Assembly (NCBI GenBank): GCA_900074725.1
Contig: LT598459.1
Coordinates: 196,467 to 260,466, forward strand
Length of the DNA: 64,000 bases
Reading direction: 5' to 3'
Source of the DNA: Lachancea dasiensis
Lineage: Eukaryota; Ascomycota; Saccharomycetes; Saccharomycetales; Saccharomycetaceae
In this document: piece by piece, positions 8,824 to 18,400 of the stretch
How the letters are laid out: each line of letters opens with the position of its first letter
Position numbering within the stretch: the first letter of the stretch is position 1
Position numbers and translations under genes: made by a program
The notes under the pieces: model-generated
Database searches by the model: none
Seen by the model: only the letters and a program-made list of their open reading frames with translations
Told to the model about the DNA's origin: nothing

Positions 8824-10899
8824 ATGTCTAACGATCGAAATGAGCTGAAAGTCAAGCTTCCGGGGCTGCAAGTGTACTCGAATGGCAACTTGACACGGTC
8901 TAGCTCAACCTTGAACTCTTTTCACTCATTCCAGCATCTTGGACCAAATTCGACTTTACTTGCTAATGCTCAACATCCGCCATATATTGAATTGCACAAC
9001 AAAAAACTTTCCGACTGGGGAATTGAGTCAATACACGATAATTCGCCTACGGTCGTAAGCTCATCAGAATTCAGTGTCCAGGACCATAGCCCTTTTCTTG
9101 AAGATGACTTTGACGAAGTGGGTATTCCTATGACAGGATGCGATGCAAATCGAAAGTTTAGCTTCGAGAGAATGATGATGAAAATATTTTCAGAAAGTCC
9201 GTTCGGTGCTCAAAATTATGCAGAAGAGTTTCAATATACGATAGTTGCGTCGCAATTGCTCACTGACTCAATTCGCCCGCTATGGAATCCCCTACCGAAT
9301 CGTCCTGAACCACTGTTCTTCAAAAAGTGCACCGGCACCGGATGGCGTGAGTCTAGCAGTGGACAACAAGTTTCATGCAAGTACGGGAAGTTTGTCACCA
9401 CAAATAAAAAGCTCATGCTGTACAGAACAATGCCTTTTATCCCCACCTTCGTGCTCGTTCGTCGGTGTTTAATTCTCATTGACAAATCAAATATAGATAC
9501 AAAAAGCAGCAGAGTCATCTTTTGTACCCTCTGTGTTGCTATTTATCTAGCAATTCAGCAAGAGCTGTTCTTCTCGCATTATCCTAAGCATTTGGCGCTC
9601 GTGACTTTGCGCAATGTTGTGGAACAACTGCAAATCTTGGATAAGCTTCTACACCGCCTTCATATTCGGTACAAGGAGCTAACTATTTATAAACCCATTG
9701 CATTGATACAGTCGCCACAAGTATATGATGCAAACCTTGCTGTTATCAAGGATATCCTAGCTGCATCATTGGATATGATGTACTATGAACTTAAATCGAT
9801 AGCTGTTAAGCTGCTACCAATACTGAGAAATCAAGAATTGTTTCGGTATTGTGAAATTTACGGGATCAATTTTGTGGACCTATACTTTGCCGTCAACAGC
9901 GAAGCTAATGACATGAGTGACAAGGCAGCCAGGACTCATTTGTTAAAAAAGTTTATTTTGTGCTGCCTTTTGTCGATTGATCAAAGAGCTGAGGAGGATT
10001 CTGATGAGAATGAGAAGGAGTACAACTATACACTACGAAAGATATTTGCCGAATTCGAACCCGCGGGTAGAATCTCGGAATCGAAACGATCACACTCACG
10101 GCTTAAAAGACTCCAAGAAATTTTTGAGCTACTGAGAACATTAATCTCCTTTCTCGAACAATACAAATCACTTCTTTCTGACAATCTTGGACCTTCGAAG
10201 GCGAGTCACTCGTTAAAAGTACAACACAACCAAAATCATCGTAATAAAACCACATTGAACGAATTGCGAGATTTGCAAAACCTTATAATCACAGACTCTA
10301 GATTAACAGAAGAGCAACTTTGCGCTTCAGTGCTAAAACAGTTGGGGACACTTACAAAAATTTGGCAGAGCTCAGTTCAAGACAAAAAACGAAGCACTAT
10401 AGAAACTAGGAAGGAAAGACATTGCAGTGGATTACAATTAAATATTGTCCAGTCTCCTTCAATAGACAGCAGTGAATTTTCCACGACTGGAAATCTTGAT
10501 TTTGCTGATAAACCCATGTTGGCGTCCGATATTGAATTCAAGCAAGTAGGAACATCTGACTCAGATTTCGAATCGGAAATAGAAGGAGACGCTATGAATA
10601 CGGAAAATGTTTACGTCGCGAATGAAGATAGCGAAAACAGAGATGTGATTAATACGTTAACAGATGAAGAGTTACGAAGGAAGCTTAACCAGCGAATAAT
10701 GAGCCTAGCAATGGAAAACAGGAAAGGTAAGCAAAATTTAAGAACGAAGAAAAGCTTTGGACTGCTGGATGGATCCAAAGCAATGAACATTAAAGACAGG
10801 GGCCAGCCTGGAAGCCGGCCCTCATATATGTCGAAACTCACCTCAGAAGAGAGTATTCCTGTTTTGTATGAACTTAAACAGATGTTGCAAAAGAAGTAG
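8824..10899 (+). CDS. INP2: Inp2-like peroxisome inheritance factor
   Basis: A 691-residue protein placed next to MSS11 as is S. cerevisiae INP2 (YMR163C, 705 aa), the peroxisomal membrane receptor that binds the myosin Myo2 to move peroxisomes into the bud. One clear hydrophobic stretch, VIFCTLCVAIYLAIQQELFF at about residues 229-248, fits a membrane span. A largely helical middle follows (about residues 260-480), then a charged, disordered C-terminal third. The family evolves fast, so the call rests on gene order, length, the single early membrane segment and general resemblance rather than a diagnostic motif. Confidence 0.8.
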   Translation: MSNDRNELKVKLPGLQVYSNGNLTRSSSTLNSFHSFQHLGPNSTLLANAQHPPYIELHNKKLSDWGIESIHDNSPTVVSSSEFSVQDHSPFLEDDFDEVGIPMTGCDANRKFSFERMMMKIFSESPFGAQNYAEEFQYTIVASQLLTDSIRPLWNPLPNRPEPLFFKKCTGTGWRESSSGQQVSCKYGKFVTTNKKLMLYRTMPFIPTFVLVRRCLILIDKSNIDTKSSRVIFCTLCVAIYLAIQQELFFSHYPKHLALVTLRNVVEQLQILDKLLHRLHIRYKELTIYKPIALIQSPQVYDANLAVIKDILAASLDMMYYELKSIAVKLLPILRNQELFRYCEIYGINFVDLYFAVNSEANDMSDKAARTHLLKKFILCCLLSIDQRAEEDSDENEKEYNYTLRKIFAEFEPAGRISESKRSHSRLKRLQEIFELLRTLISFLEQYKSLLSDNLGPSKASHSLKVQHNQNHRNKTTLNELRDLQNLIITDSRLTEEQLCASVLKQLGTLTKIWQSSVQDKKRSTIETRKERHCSGLQLNIVQSPSIDSSEFSTTGNLDFADKPMLASDIEFKQVGTSDSDFESEIEGDAMNTENVYVANEDSENRDVINTLTDEELRRKLNQRIMSLAMENRKGKQNLRTKKSFGLLDGSKAMNIKDRGQPGSRPSYMSKLTSEESIPVLYELKQMLQKK

Positions 10900-10952
10900 T
10901 ATAGCTAATTTCTATAGCATGCTTTTCAATTTTCTGAGGTCGATCCGAATAA

Positions 10953-12371
10953 TCAAGGCAAGATGGCAAGATCTTTGTCAAAAACTTCACCATTATATTT
11001 TTCCAGAGCCTCTCCACCGTAACTGACAGTGCCAGGAATTTCGACATGTACGCCAGAGCCGATCTTGGCTCCTGCGGATACTAACCAGCTTGTGCCTAAG
11101 TTCAAATACGCCGCACGACTGGTTCCTGGATTATCATTTGCAGTTCCAGGAGCGTTCTTTAAAGGGGAAAACTCGCTGGCCCTGTCAACCTCAAGACAAC
11201 CAAATTTGGTAATAGGTACATTGGGAAAAACGTCAAAAATGAATTGTTCAAGCTTAATTCCGTTAGCTTCAGTCGGTTTCACGTAAGTTTTATTTTTGTT
11301 GTCGTAAAATGCAATCTTCTTCTTAGCAATGTGGTATGGCATTGACTTGCACCAGTTGTCAAGCTCACGTTTCAGCAGATCAACCGCATAGTAGTGATTA
11401 ACAATGTTAGCGGCTCTGAATTTCAATAGGCCCTTCTCGTCAGTAGCCTCAGCCATATCTTTTGAAATCTCGGAGTACTCCACCACGCATGGTGACCCAT
11501 TTTTACTGGCAATCAAACCTACTGACTCAGAAGCATCTCTCTTGCGTACGGCTTTGGTCGCCAACTCGAACTTATTTTTCAATGCGAAACCAATGAAGAC
11601 AGGATCGGCCAGCTTCACAAGTACATTATCCACGCAATACATGTGAACATGTTTGATATTCTTGGCAACAAGATCTTCTAGAATTCCGTTATCCTTGATG
11701 GCACGGTACAAGCCACCATTTCCGTCCGGAGATTTGACCAGATCAGTAGGGCTATCTAAGAGAAGATGTTCACCCTTCAAGTCGAATGCAGGCAAAGTTC
11801 CTTGGTTGAAGAAAGTAACCTGAGTAGCAGACAGACCAAAGTAGTTGTTTTCTTGGAAAAACTGTTCAGTGGGCTGCCTCGTAGGCTCTGAAGTCATGAT
11901 ATACCAGGGAATTGGCCTAGGGCAGTTGGCGATAGCTTGCAAACGCAGTAACTTCTCAGCCTGAATCTGGAAAAGGGACCTATTAGAAGGAAGCCCAATA
12001 TCATAGCATCCCTTGGGTTGAGAAGAACCTAGTCTAGTTCCCTGTCCACCAGCCATTAGGATCACAGCAACACTACCTTGTGCGAGCTCCTGAAGTCCTA
12101 CATCACGATATTCATTTTCCAACTCTGCTTTACCAAGTATAGACCCGTAAGATGTATGCGGAAGTGGCTCAATGGAATCGTTGCCGTTAGAATTCTCTAA
12201 ACTCAATTCTATAGCGCGTTTGCAATCCTCCACCAGCTGGCTTGGATCATTTTTCATTGCTGTTTCCTGCAGATTCTCCTCGAATGATGCTTTCTGAGCA
12301 TCAGATAGGTCATCCCAATGTTCAAAGAGGGCTGATTGACCACTCTGCTCGTATGCTTGTTTAATGCTCAT
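10953..12371 (-). CDS. QRI1: UDP-N-acetylglucosamine pyrophosphorylase
   Basis: A 472-residue cytosolic enzyme (S. cerevisiae Qri1/Uap1, 477 aa) that makes UDP-GlcNAc from GlcNAc-1-phosphate and UTP for chitin, N-glycans and GPI anchors. The nucleotide-binding signature LMAGGQGTRLGSSQPKG starts at residue 105. Later NQGTLPAFD, SPDGNGGLYRA and a GIKLEQFIFDVFP segment are typical of eukaryotic UAPs. The frame stays open 48 codons upstream, to a GTG at 12515, but that part is AT-rich and unlike the family. The ATG at 12371 gives MSIKQAYEQSGQSALFEHW, which aligns with the yeast N-terminus. It converges with INP2 (53 bases apart). The neighbour POL3 of S. cerevisiae is about 9.5 kb away here, separated by HLJ1 and DNF3. 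Confidence 0.95.
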   Translation of the reverse strand: MSIKQAYEQSGQSALFEHWDDLSDAQKASFEENLQETAMKNDPSQLVEDCKRAIELSLENSNGNDSIEPLPHTSYGSILGKAELENEYRDVGLQELAQGSVAVILMAGGQGTRLGSSQPKGCYDIGLPSNRSLFQIQAEKLLRLQAIANCPRPIPWYIMTSEPTRQPTEQFFQENNYFGLSATQVTFFNQGTLPAFDLKGEHLLLDSPTDLVKSPDGNGGLYRAIKDNGILEDLVAKNIKHVHMYCVDNVLVKLADPVFIGFALKNKFELATKAVRKRDASESVGLIASKNGSPCVVEYSEISKDMAEATDEKGLLKFRAANIVNHYYAVDLLKRELDNWCKSMPYHIAKKKIAFYDNKNKTYVKPTEANGIKLEQFIFDVFPNVPITKFGCLEVDRASEFSPLKNAPGTANDNPGTSRAAYLNLGTSWLVSAGAKIGSGVHVEIPGTVSYGGEALEKYNGEVFDKDLAILP

Positions 12372-14454
12372 ACCTTTCGCTCTGCCTTCAGTAAGATGTT
12401 CGGACGTGTTCCTATAAATAAAATGTATATAATATAATAATATACTTATATAGATATTTATATGAGATGACGAGCATACGGTATGACGAGCATACGGTAT
12501 GACCATCATTGGCACGATTAAATTGTAAGCTTCACCAATCCATCATCATGCAATGCCACAAGAGAAGTTATCTGATAGAATAATGTTTCTCGCCACAACC
12601 TAAAGTTAACTAATGGCGATGGCAGCAACAATTTACCACCAGTAGAAGTTGAGAGGGGCGTGGAAGAAAACGTGAGTTGCAGTGAGGGGTCAAACACTAA
12701 TCGTACATTAAAATGAAAGTCTATGCTCGAGCACGCTAACTGTATTTTTTTGAAATTCAGAGCCAGTTTCTGCGTGATAGAAGCAAATATACGAGAGGGC
12801 AACCAGTGAATATAACATACCATTGCTTAACACGACGAGGTTTGTTATCTACCAAGACTTTAACCTTTTTCTGCTTCGCAATCCAAGCTGACTTGTCTAA
12901 AGTCGAATTTGAAAACCTCTAGAATTTAATTACTGAACGCTATCTGCTCGATATCTTCGATACTTCTTTATCCCACCGAGTGTCAAGAGTAGAAACATGG
13001 TCACCCTCGGTATGGCCTTGAGAAACGGTGAATTTTTCTCATGCGCGTTGCGGGTGCAGCCTATTAACACATTACAAGCAAATTATTATCGAAAAGTCTC
13101 GACGAGGATTAACGCGTTAGTAGAACCAGAGCTTGGATTATTAGCGACGATTCAAAAATTATGAACGTGTCGTCGTTGTGTGGTCATTTTCGTGGTTTAA
13201 GAAGAGGGAGCTCATAGGACGTCTGTATTCACATTTGCAGGAAAGGCCCTATGCTGGGGTATTTAGAGTAGTTGCTTTGGTTTTTGTGCAGCGTGTGAGC
13301 TGCATAAGTAGATGCTCTGTTCTTTCCACGTCGATGGAGGCGCCTTTCACTTCCCGTTACTGTCCAACGAGGTTATGTTCGAGCAGGAAAAAAGTGGCAA
13401 CGGAGAAAGCTGCACATAAGAGGCCGCAACTGTATAACTTAAAGCTTTTGTGTATATTTCAAAGTACTTTGGGGGCAAAGGATACTTGTCGTTTAGCACA
13501 GATTAAGCTACTGTACGTCGAGCTCTCATGACGGCGGAAAAAAAGTATATACTAGAGGAAGGTCCTGTAAGCCTAATAACTTCAACTCGGCACTCTATTT
13601 TACCAAACAACATCCGCAAAGCAGTCGCTATTATGTAAATATTGAGATCCCAACATCGGACTTTTTATCTCGCTTGGCAGTGGTTATACAGCGTCAGCAT
13701 AGTAGAAAGTGATTATTGAGCCTAGCGAACTAGATTTCCTATCGGATAACAGACTCGGCAGATTAGGGTTGTTCGGTACACCCATGATCGTTTTATTCTG
13801 CTCAATTATACCCGCTCCCTGGATTCTGTAATAACTCTCGATTGTTTTTTGGGAAGGAAGAGTTGAAGTACACCAATTCAGGTCCAAAATCAAAAAAAAG
13901 GACAAATAAAAACGCAGACAAAGGACCTCAATGACAATCTTAACGACTCCAGAGTCACCAAAGATTTTATAAGTAGTTACATGCAATCATTAATGAATCA
14001 TCAACAAATAAAGCGTACTTTTTTTAGCTCTTCGCCACCACTTTATAAACTGACGTTCAGCATTCAAAACTTTCCTTCTTCTGACCACATAAAGAGCTCT
14101 TGACTGGTGATAGTTCTTGAATGCAAGTGTGCGATTCCCGTCATCTCATGAAGCCGTCGACGGCTGAGGTTTGTTCTATTCCGTGCGTAGTGCTCGGATA
14201 AGCCATTATTAAATTGGACACAGCATCGTCGAAATTTATACGTCGCGGTTGAGAAGGTTTAGAAGCTATATTTCCACCTCGCTGGTAGAGATTTTATTGG
14301 TGGTCCAGGACTTTGTCTTTCGCTAGTTTCAATTTGATAAAACCCAAGCCAAGGCTATTCAACATCCCAAGGTATCCATTATCGATTAGGTTTCGATTCA
14401 TTTAGCTGCGGAGTCCTTTGGTACCCAATCAGAGCACACATTGGTCATTATAAA
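12372..14454. other. 2.1-kb region between QRI1 and HLJ1
   Basis: Unusually long for this window, and no gene is supported. It holds a 16-base tandem repeat (12468-12503), a GTATGTT donor on the minus strand at 12820-12814, a minus-strand TACTAAC at 13122-13116, and short open frames on both strands (about 13178-13531 plus and 13684-13986 minus). None of these frames has an ATG near its start together with a recognisable product. A small, divergent or spliced gene cannot be excluded. Confidence 0.4.
12468..12503. repeat. 16-bp tandem repeat upstream of QRI1
   Basis: TGACGAGCATACGGTA occurs twice in exact tandem (12468-12483 and 12484-12499) and the first four bases recur. It lies about 100 bases before the QRI1 ATG, beside an AT-rich stretch. 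Confidence 0.9.
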
Positions 14455-15165
14455 ATGGAGTATACCAAGGAACAAGAAACACTTACTCTGGATATCGTGG
14501 GCCAGAACAACCATGCTTTTTATGAGCTGCTCCGTGTAGATAGTAAAGCTTCCGATAATGAGATAAAGAAGGCTTACCGTAAACTAGCGGTGAAGCTACA
14601 TCCAGATAAGAACAAGCATCCTAGAGCCAGTGAAGCCTTCAAACGCATCAACAGGGCTTTTGAAGTACTCAGCGATGAGCAGAAAAGGCGTATTTTCGAC
14701 CAGATTGGTCGGGACCCAGACGAAAGAGGGGCCCGTGATCCCTCTGGCGCCAGCAGTGGTTTCGCCAATAGTTCTGGGTTTTCACCCGAGGGAATGTTTT
14801 TTAGACGAGCTCCAGCTGGTCCCCCTCAGGATATATTTGAGTTTTTGTTCAATTCACGAGCCGCAGGCGGCGGTCACCCATTCAACTCTGCCTTTGGAGG
14901 CGGGCCATTTGGCGCTGGACCGTTCGATGGACCTTTTGGCGGCGGTACCACCTTTTCTTTTGGCGGACCTAGTGGATTTAAAGTTTATACTAATGGAGGT
15001 CCCAGAACTCGTCACACTCAGCGAACTGCTGGAAATGCTCAACAGCAAAATCAGCATCAACAGCAGGAGACAGAGCGCGAAGTCCAACAGATTTTGAGGA
15101 TATTACTACCCATCCTGGTCATTTTGTTATTGCCAATGCTCGAAAGGCTTCTATTTGGGGCTTAA
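14455..15165 (+). CDS. HLJ1: ER-anchored DnaJ (type II Hsp40) Hlj1
   Basis: A 236-residue tail-anchored J-protein, ortholog of S. cerevisiae Hlj1 (224 aa). It works with cytosolic Hsp70 at the ER surface in ER-associated degradation. The J domain covers residues 20-86 with HPD at 49-51. A Gly/Phe-rich segment (about 95-180) follows. A glutamine-rich stretch (about 190-205) precedes a C-terminal membrane anchor rich in Leu and Ile (residues 214-234), so the J domain faces the cytosol. It is convergent with DNF3, the same relation as in S. cerevisiae, although the pair as a block is inverted relative to INP2. Confidence 0.95.
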   Translation: MEYTKEQETLTLDIVGQNNHAFYELLRVDSKASDNEIKKAYRKLAVKLHPDKNKHPRASEAFKRINRAFEVLSDEQKRRIFDQIGRDPDERGARDPSGASSGFANSSGFSPEGMFFRRAPAGPPQDIFEFLFNSRAAGGGHPFNSAFGGGPFGAGPFDGPFGGGTTFSFGGPSGFKVYTNGGPRTRHTQRTAGNAQQQNQHQQQETEREVQQILRILLPILVILLLPMLERLLFGA

Positions 15166-15433
15166 ATCTCGTCATGCCCAAAGGAGTTTGTGAGCTGTTG
15201 TTTCTCAAGACAACTTGTAGATCGGGGCGTTCTTGGAGACTAAAAAGAAATCAAACGCGTCCACTTATCATCCCGTAACTTCTTTATTGTTGAGCAGGGA
15301 ATAATCATGTATGTATAATAAAATATAATAATAATAAATGCCTTTTGTTCTACTCTATCATACTTGAGCCTGAATAGAGGCCTTATTCACACCTAGAAAG
15401 ATAAAGATACGTACGTTTTGCGGAAACTTTAGA

Positions 15434-18400
15434 TTACTCCAAATCTTTCAGACGTTCCGCGATAATAGCGTCTACATCTTCAACTTCCTCATTGTTCTTG
15501 ACTTTAAATCGCAACGTCTTGCCCAACTTTTGAGTCAAGGGTGTCCGCGCATCGTCATTGCCAGTCGTGGACAGTCGCTTCTTGATCAGTTTTCCACTAG
15601 GTAACATCTCGTATTCTTGCGCATTATATGAGGCTTTATTGTGAAATGCAGTTCTGCTCCCAGAACCCGCTGGAAGCCTAGATGTGTTGGAGTTTGTAGT
15701 ATTGCCAAATTGCGTAAGAGTGTCGCTGTCACTATTTGCTGAGTCATTTGCACGATGTAGCACTTTATCCGTATACCTGGTGATTGTGCTGCGGTCTTTA
15801 TCCCAAGTCCAACCCTGCCTCAATTCATTAAAGGCTTTGATCTCCAATTTTTTGCGAATTTCGTCTCTCTGTTCAAGTTCGGCAAACACCTCCGAATCTG
15901 AGGGCTTGATCATTACCTTAACGGTCTTGCTCACAACATCGATGATCATTGGTAGTGCAACCAAAACCAAGCAGGTACACCAAAATGTTATATCACCCCC
16001 GAATTGATGGTAGAGTCCAACCAAAACGTCGTAAGGGCCATCTGTTGAATAAATTCCTGGCAGTAAGCAGCACCAGAGAAGCCAACCACCTATTGAAATG
16101 ACCAAGGATGCAAAAGCTAATATATTTCGGTTGTGTGTCTCCAATAATTGGCACTTGACATTAATTAGTGTGACGATCGCAGTGAAATTAATGACGCCAA
16201 TTGGATAAATTGTGTTATCCGAAAGGGAAGAAACCCCCCAAATCTTCAAATTTAGAAATGTAATCAGTACAGAGTTGATAGCAGCCAATAACATCCAGTA
16301 GAGGAAAACCTTTATGTTGAAACACTCTGACCTGCGTCCCATTGCATAAAGTTCAGGTATGGCCAAAAGGGTCATGGGCTTCAGATCCTTTTCGAACATG
16401 CCGATGCATAAAACGGGAAGAGAGGTGAATAGAGTGTTGAACATCGATAGAGACCATGGCTCATATAGCGAAGTCCCCGAAAATAAGGTCTGTCTCTGAT
16501 AAATCATTTGTGTGATATAAAAGAGCAGCTCTTTGTAAAAAGTGCATAAAACGAATTTTGATGTCCGCACGTAGTTGTAACGTCCGTGTACCAAAAGAAG
16601 TTTCAATAAAAATCTGAACTGTCCAATAGAATAATCTGAAGATCTCGAGGCCTGTAAACCTTCCTTTCCAGCAATGCCAATTCCAATGTCAGCAGATTGA
16701 ATCATCGCAATATCATTTGCACCATCCCCAATAGCCAAGGTTACCAATTTTTTATCGGTATTTCTAATGTGGGTTACCATGAGAGCTTTTTGAGAAGGTG
16801 ACGCTCGGCAGCATATAACGGAATCAGTTTTGGTGCATAACTCGACAAAAACTGACATCAAAGTCGGGTTGCTCTCAAATTTTGCCAAGGTTGTACCGTC
16901 GATGACAACCACACAATGTGCGACATTTCCTCGTTCAATTTCTTGGGTAAGGGCTGTCAGCTTAGAAGATATATTCTCGTCTTCTGCGGAAAGAATAACA
17001 ACAGTTGAGTAGTCGTGTATAAGATTACAAGAATAGCCAATGTTGATAGCAGTTTCCCGCTTGTCGCCTGTCAGCATCCACATTTTGATACCTGCTCTCC
17101 TTATCTTCTTGATCGCATCCGCTACTCCCTCCTGCAGTTTATCTTCGATAGCAGTTGCGCCCAACAAGCGAAGAGATTGCTCAACCGATTCCCCTATAAT
17201 GTGAATTTTCTCTTTTCTCCCGTCCAGGGAAGTTTTGGCTGCGTTATATTCTTCTGCCCACTTGTCATATGTTTCCATGTCAATCCATTTATAGCTGTAC
17301 AGAAGAGTTCGTAAGCCATTTGTTGAAAACTCGTCTATCGCTTGAAGAGTCCTTTCTAATACATACTCCTCATTCTTTAACAGTGTTTCATCACTAAGGA
17401 GAGCCTCGATATTGTCCTTAGACGTCTTTAAAGGTGCTGTTGAGGATGTTTCAGTCACAAAGTCGGAAGCAAAATTGATAGCGTCAACCTCTGTTGAGCC
17501 TTGTGCCTTCAGTCCGTAGCGCTCTTGCTGCTGTTTGTGCAACGACTTTCGACTCCTAGAGAAAATATCACTCAGCTCATTGTCTGCTTTTTCCACATTG
17601 CTGAGAAAGTCATCGATGGAGTTTATTTGACCTTCTGGATCCCCTCCGTTGCCCAGGCTTTTCCTTGAGAAGCTCCTCCTAACGGCATTAAGGGACATTC
17701 TGGCCATGCTAGCTCTTTGCGAGGAAGAGCGTCTCAAAGTTCCGCTGTGACGGCCATTGATGGCCGAATCAAATGATTTTCTTTGCTTCAAGACTAGATC
17801 TGCTTCTGCCGTCTTTCTTTCATTGGTGGTTTCTTGAAGCTCAGAGGCTTTTTGGGTTGCCATGTCGCTGTTGTGAAGTCGGTTCAGAATGACGTTATCA
17901 GCGCCTTTGCAAATCAAAAGAACGCGATGTGGCTGTTGGGAAAGACGAACCAAGACGGACATTCTTTTGCGGTCAGAGCTAAAGTCAATGACGTTCAAAA
18001 TTTCATAATCTTCAGTTATTGGCTCATTGTCAAACCCACCAGGATATGATTTTATTGAGAGTATGTTGGCATTCCTATTCATGACCACATATCCCATGTC
18101 ACGAGCTGCAGTTACCAGGGCTAACTCATCAGGGGACGATGCTTGATATTCAATTCTATCATCTTCGTCCTCTATAACGGAGGCCTTTTTAGGCAAGCAC
18201 GAGTGGCACAACGCTAGCGCTAAAATGAAAAATTTAGTCTTTTCGCTGTAATAAGTACCAGGGTTCCTTTGAATATAGCTAATAAGCGCAACTGACGATT
18301 TTGCCAATTCTTGGGTACTTTCGTTTCTGCTCCCGTCGTCGGGATTGAAGCTCGTGTCTTCTATACTTCTTTTGGGTTGTATACGAGACGCCATGCTTGG

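Noticed and set aside
12411-12830. Possible QRI1 intron: minus-strand GTATGTT donor at 12820 and TTATAG acceptor at 12412, phase-compatible with the QRI1 frame and a Lys-rich upstream stretch
   Set aside because: No branch sequence lies within a plausible distance of the acceptor, no ATG begins the upstream frame, and the yeast N-terminus aligns from the ATG at 12371.
13020-13125. Minus-strand TACTAAC (13122-13116) followed by an acceptor-like AATAG
   Set aside because: No matching donor was found upstream and the downstream frame is short and unrecognised; a TACTAAC by chance is expected several times in this window.
13600-13660. CCCAACA resembling the end of a yeast LTR
   Set aside because: No partner 5' end within a few hundred bases; seven bases alone carry no weight.
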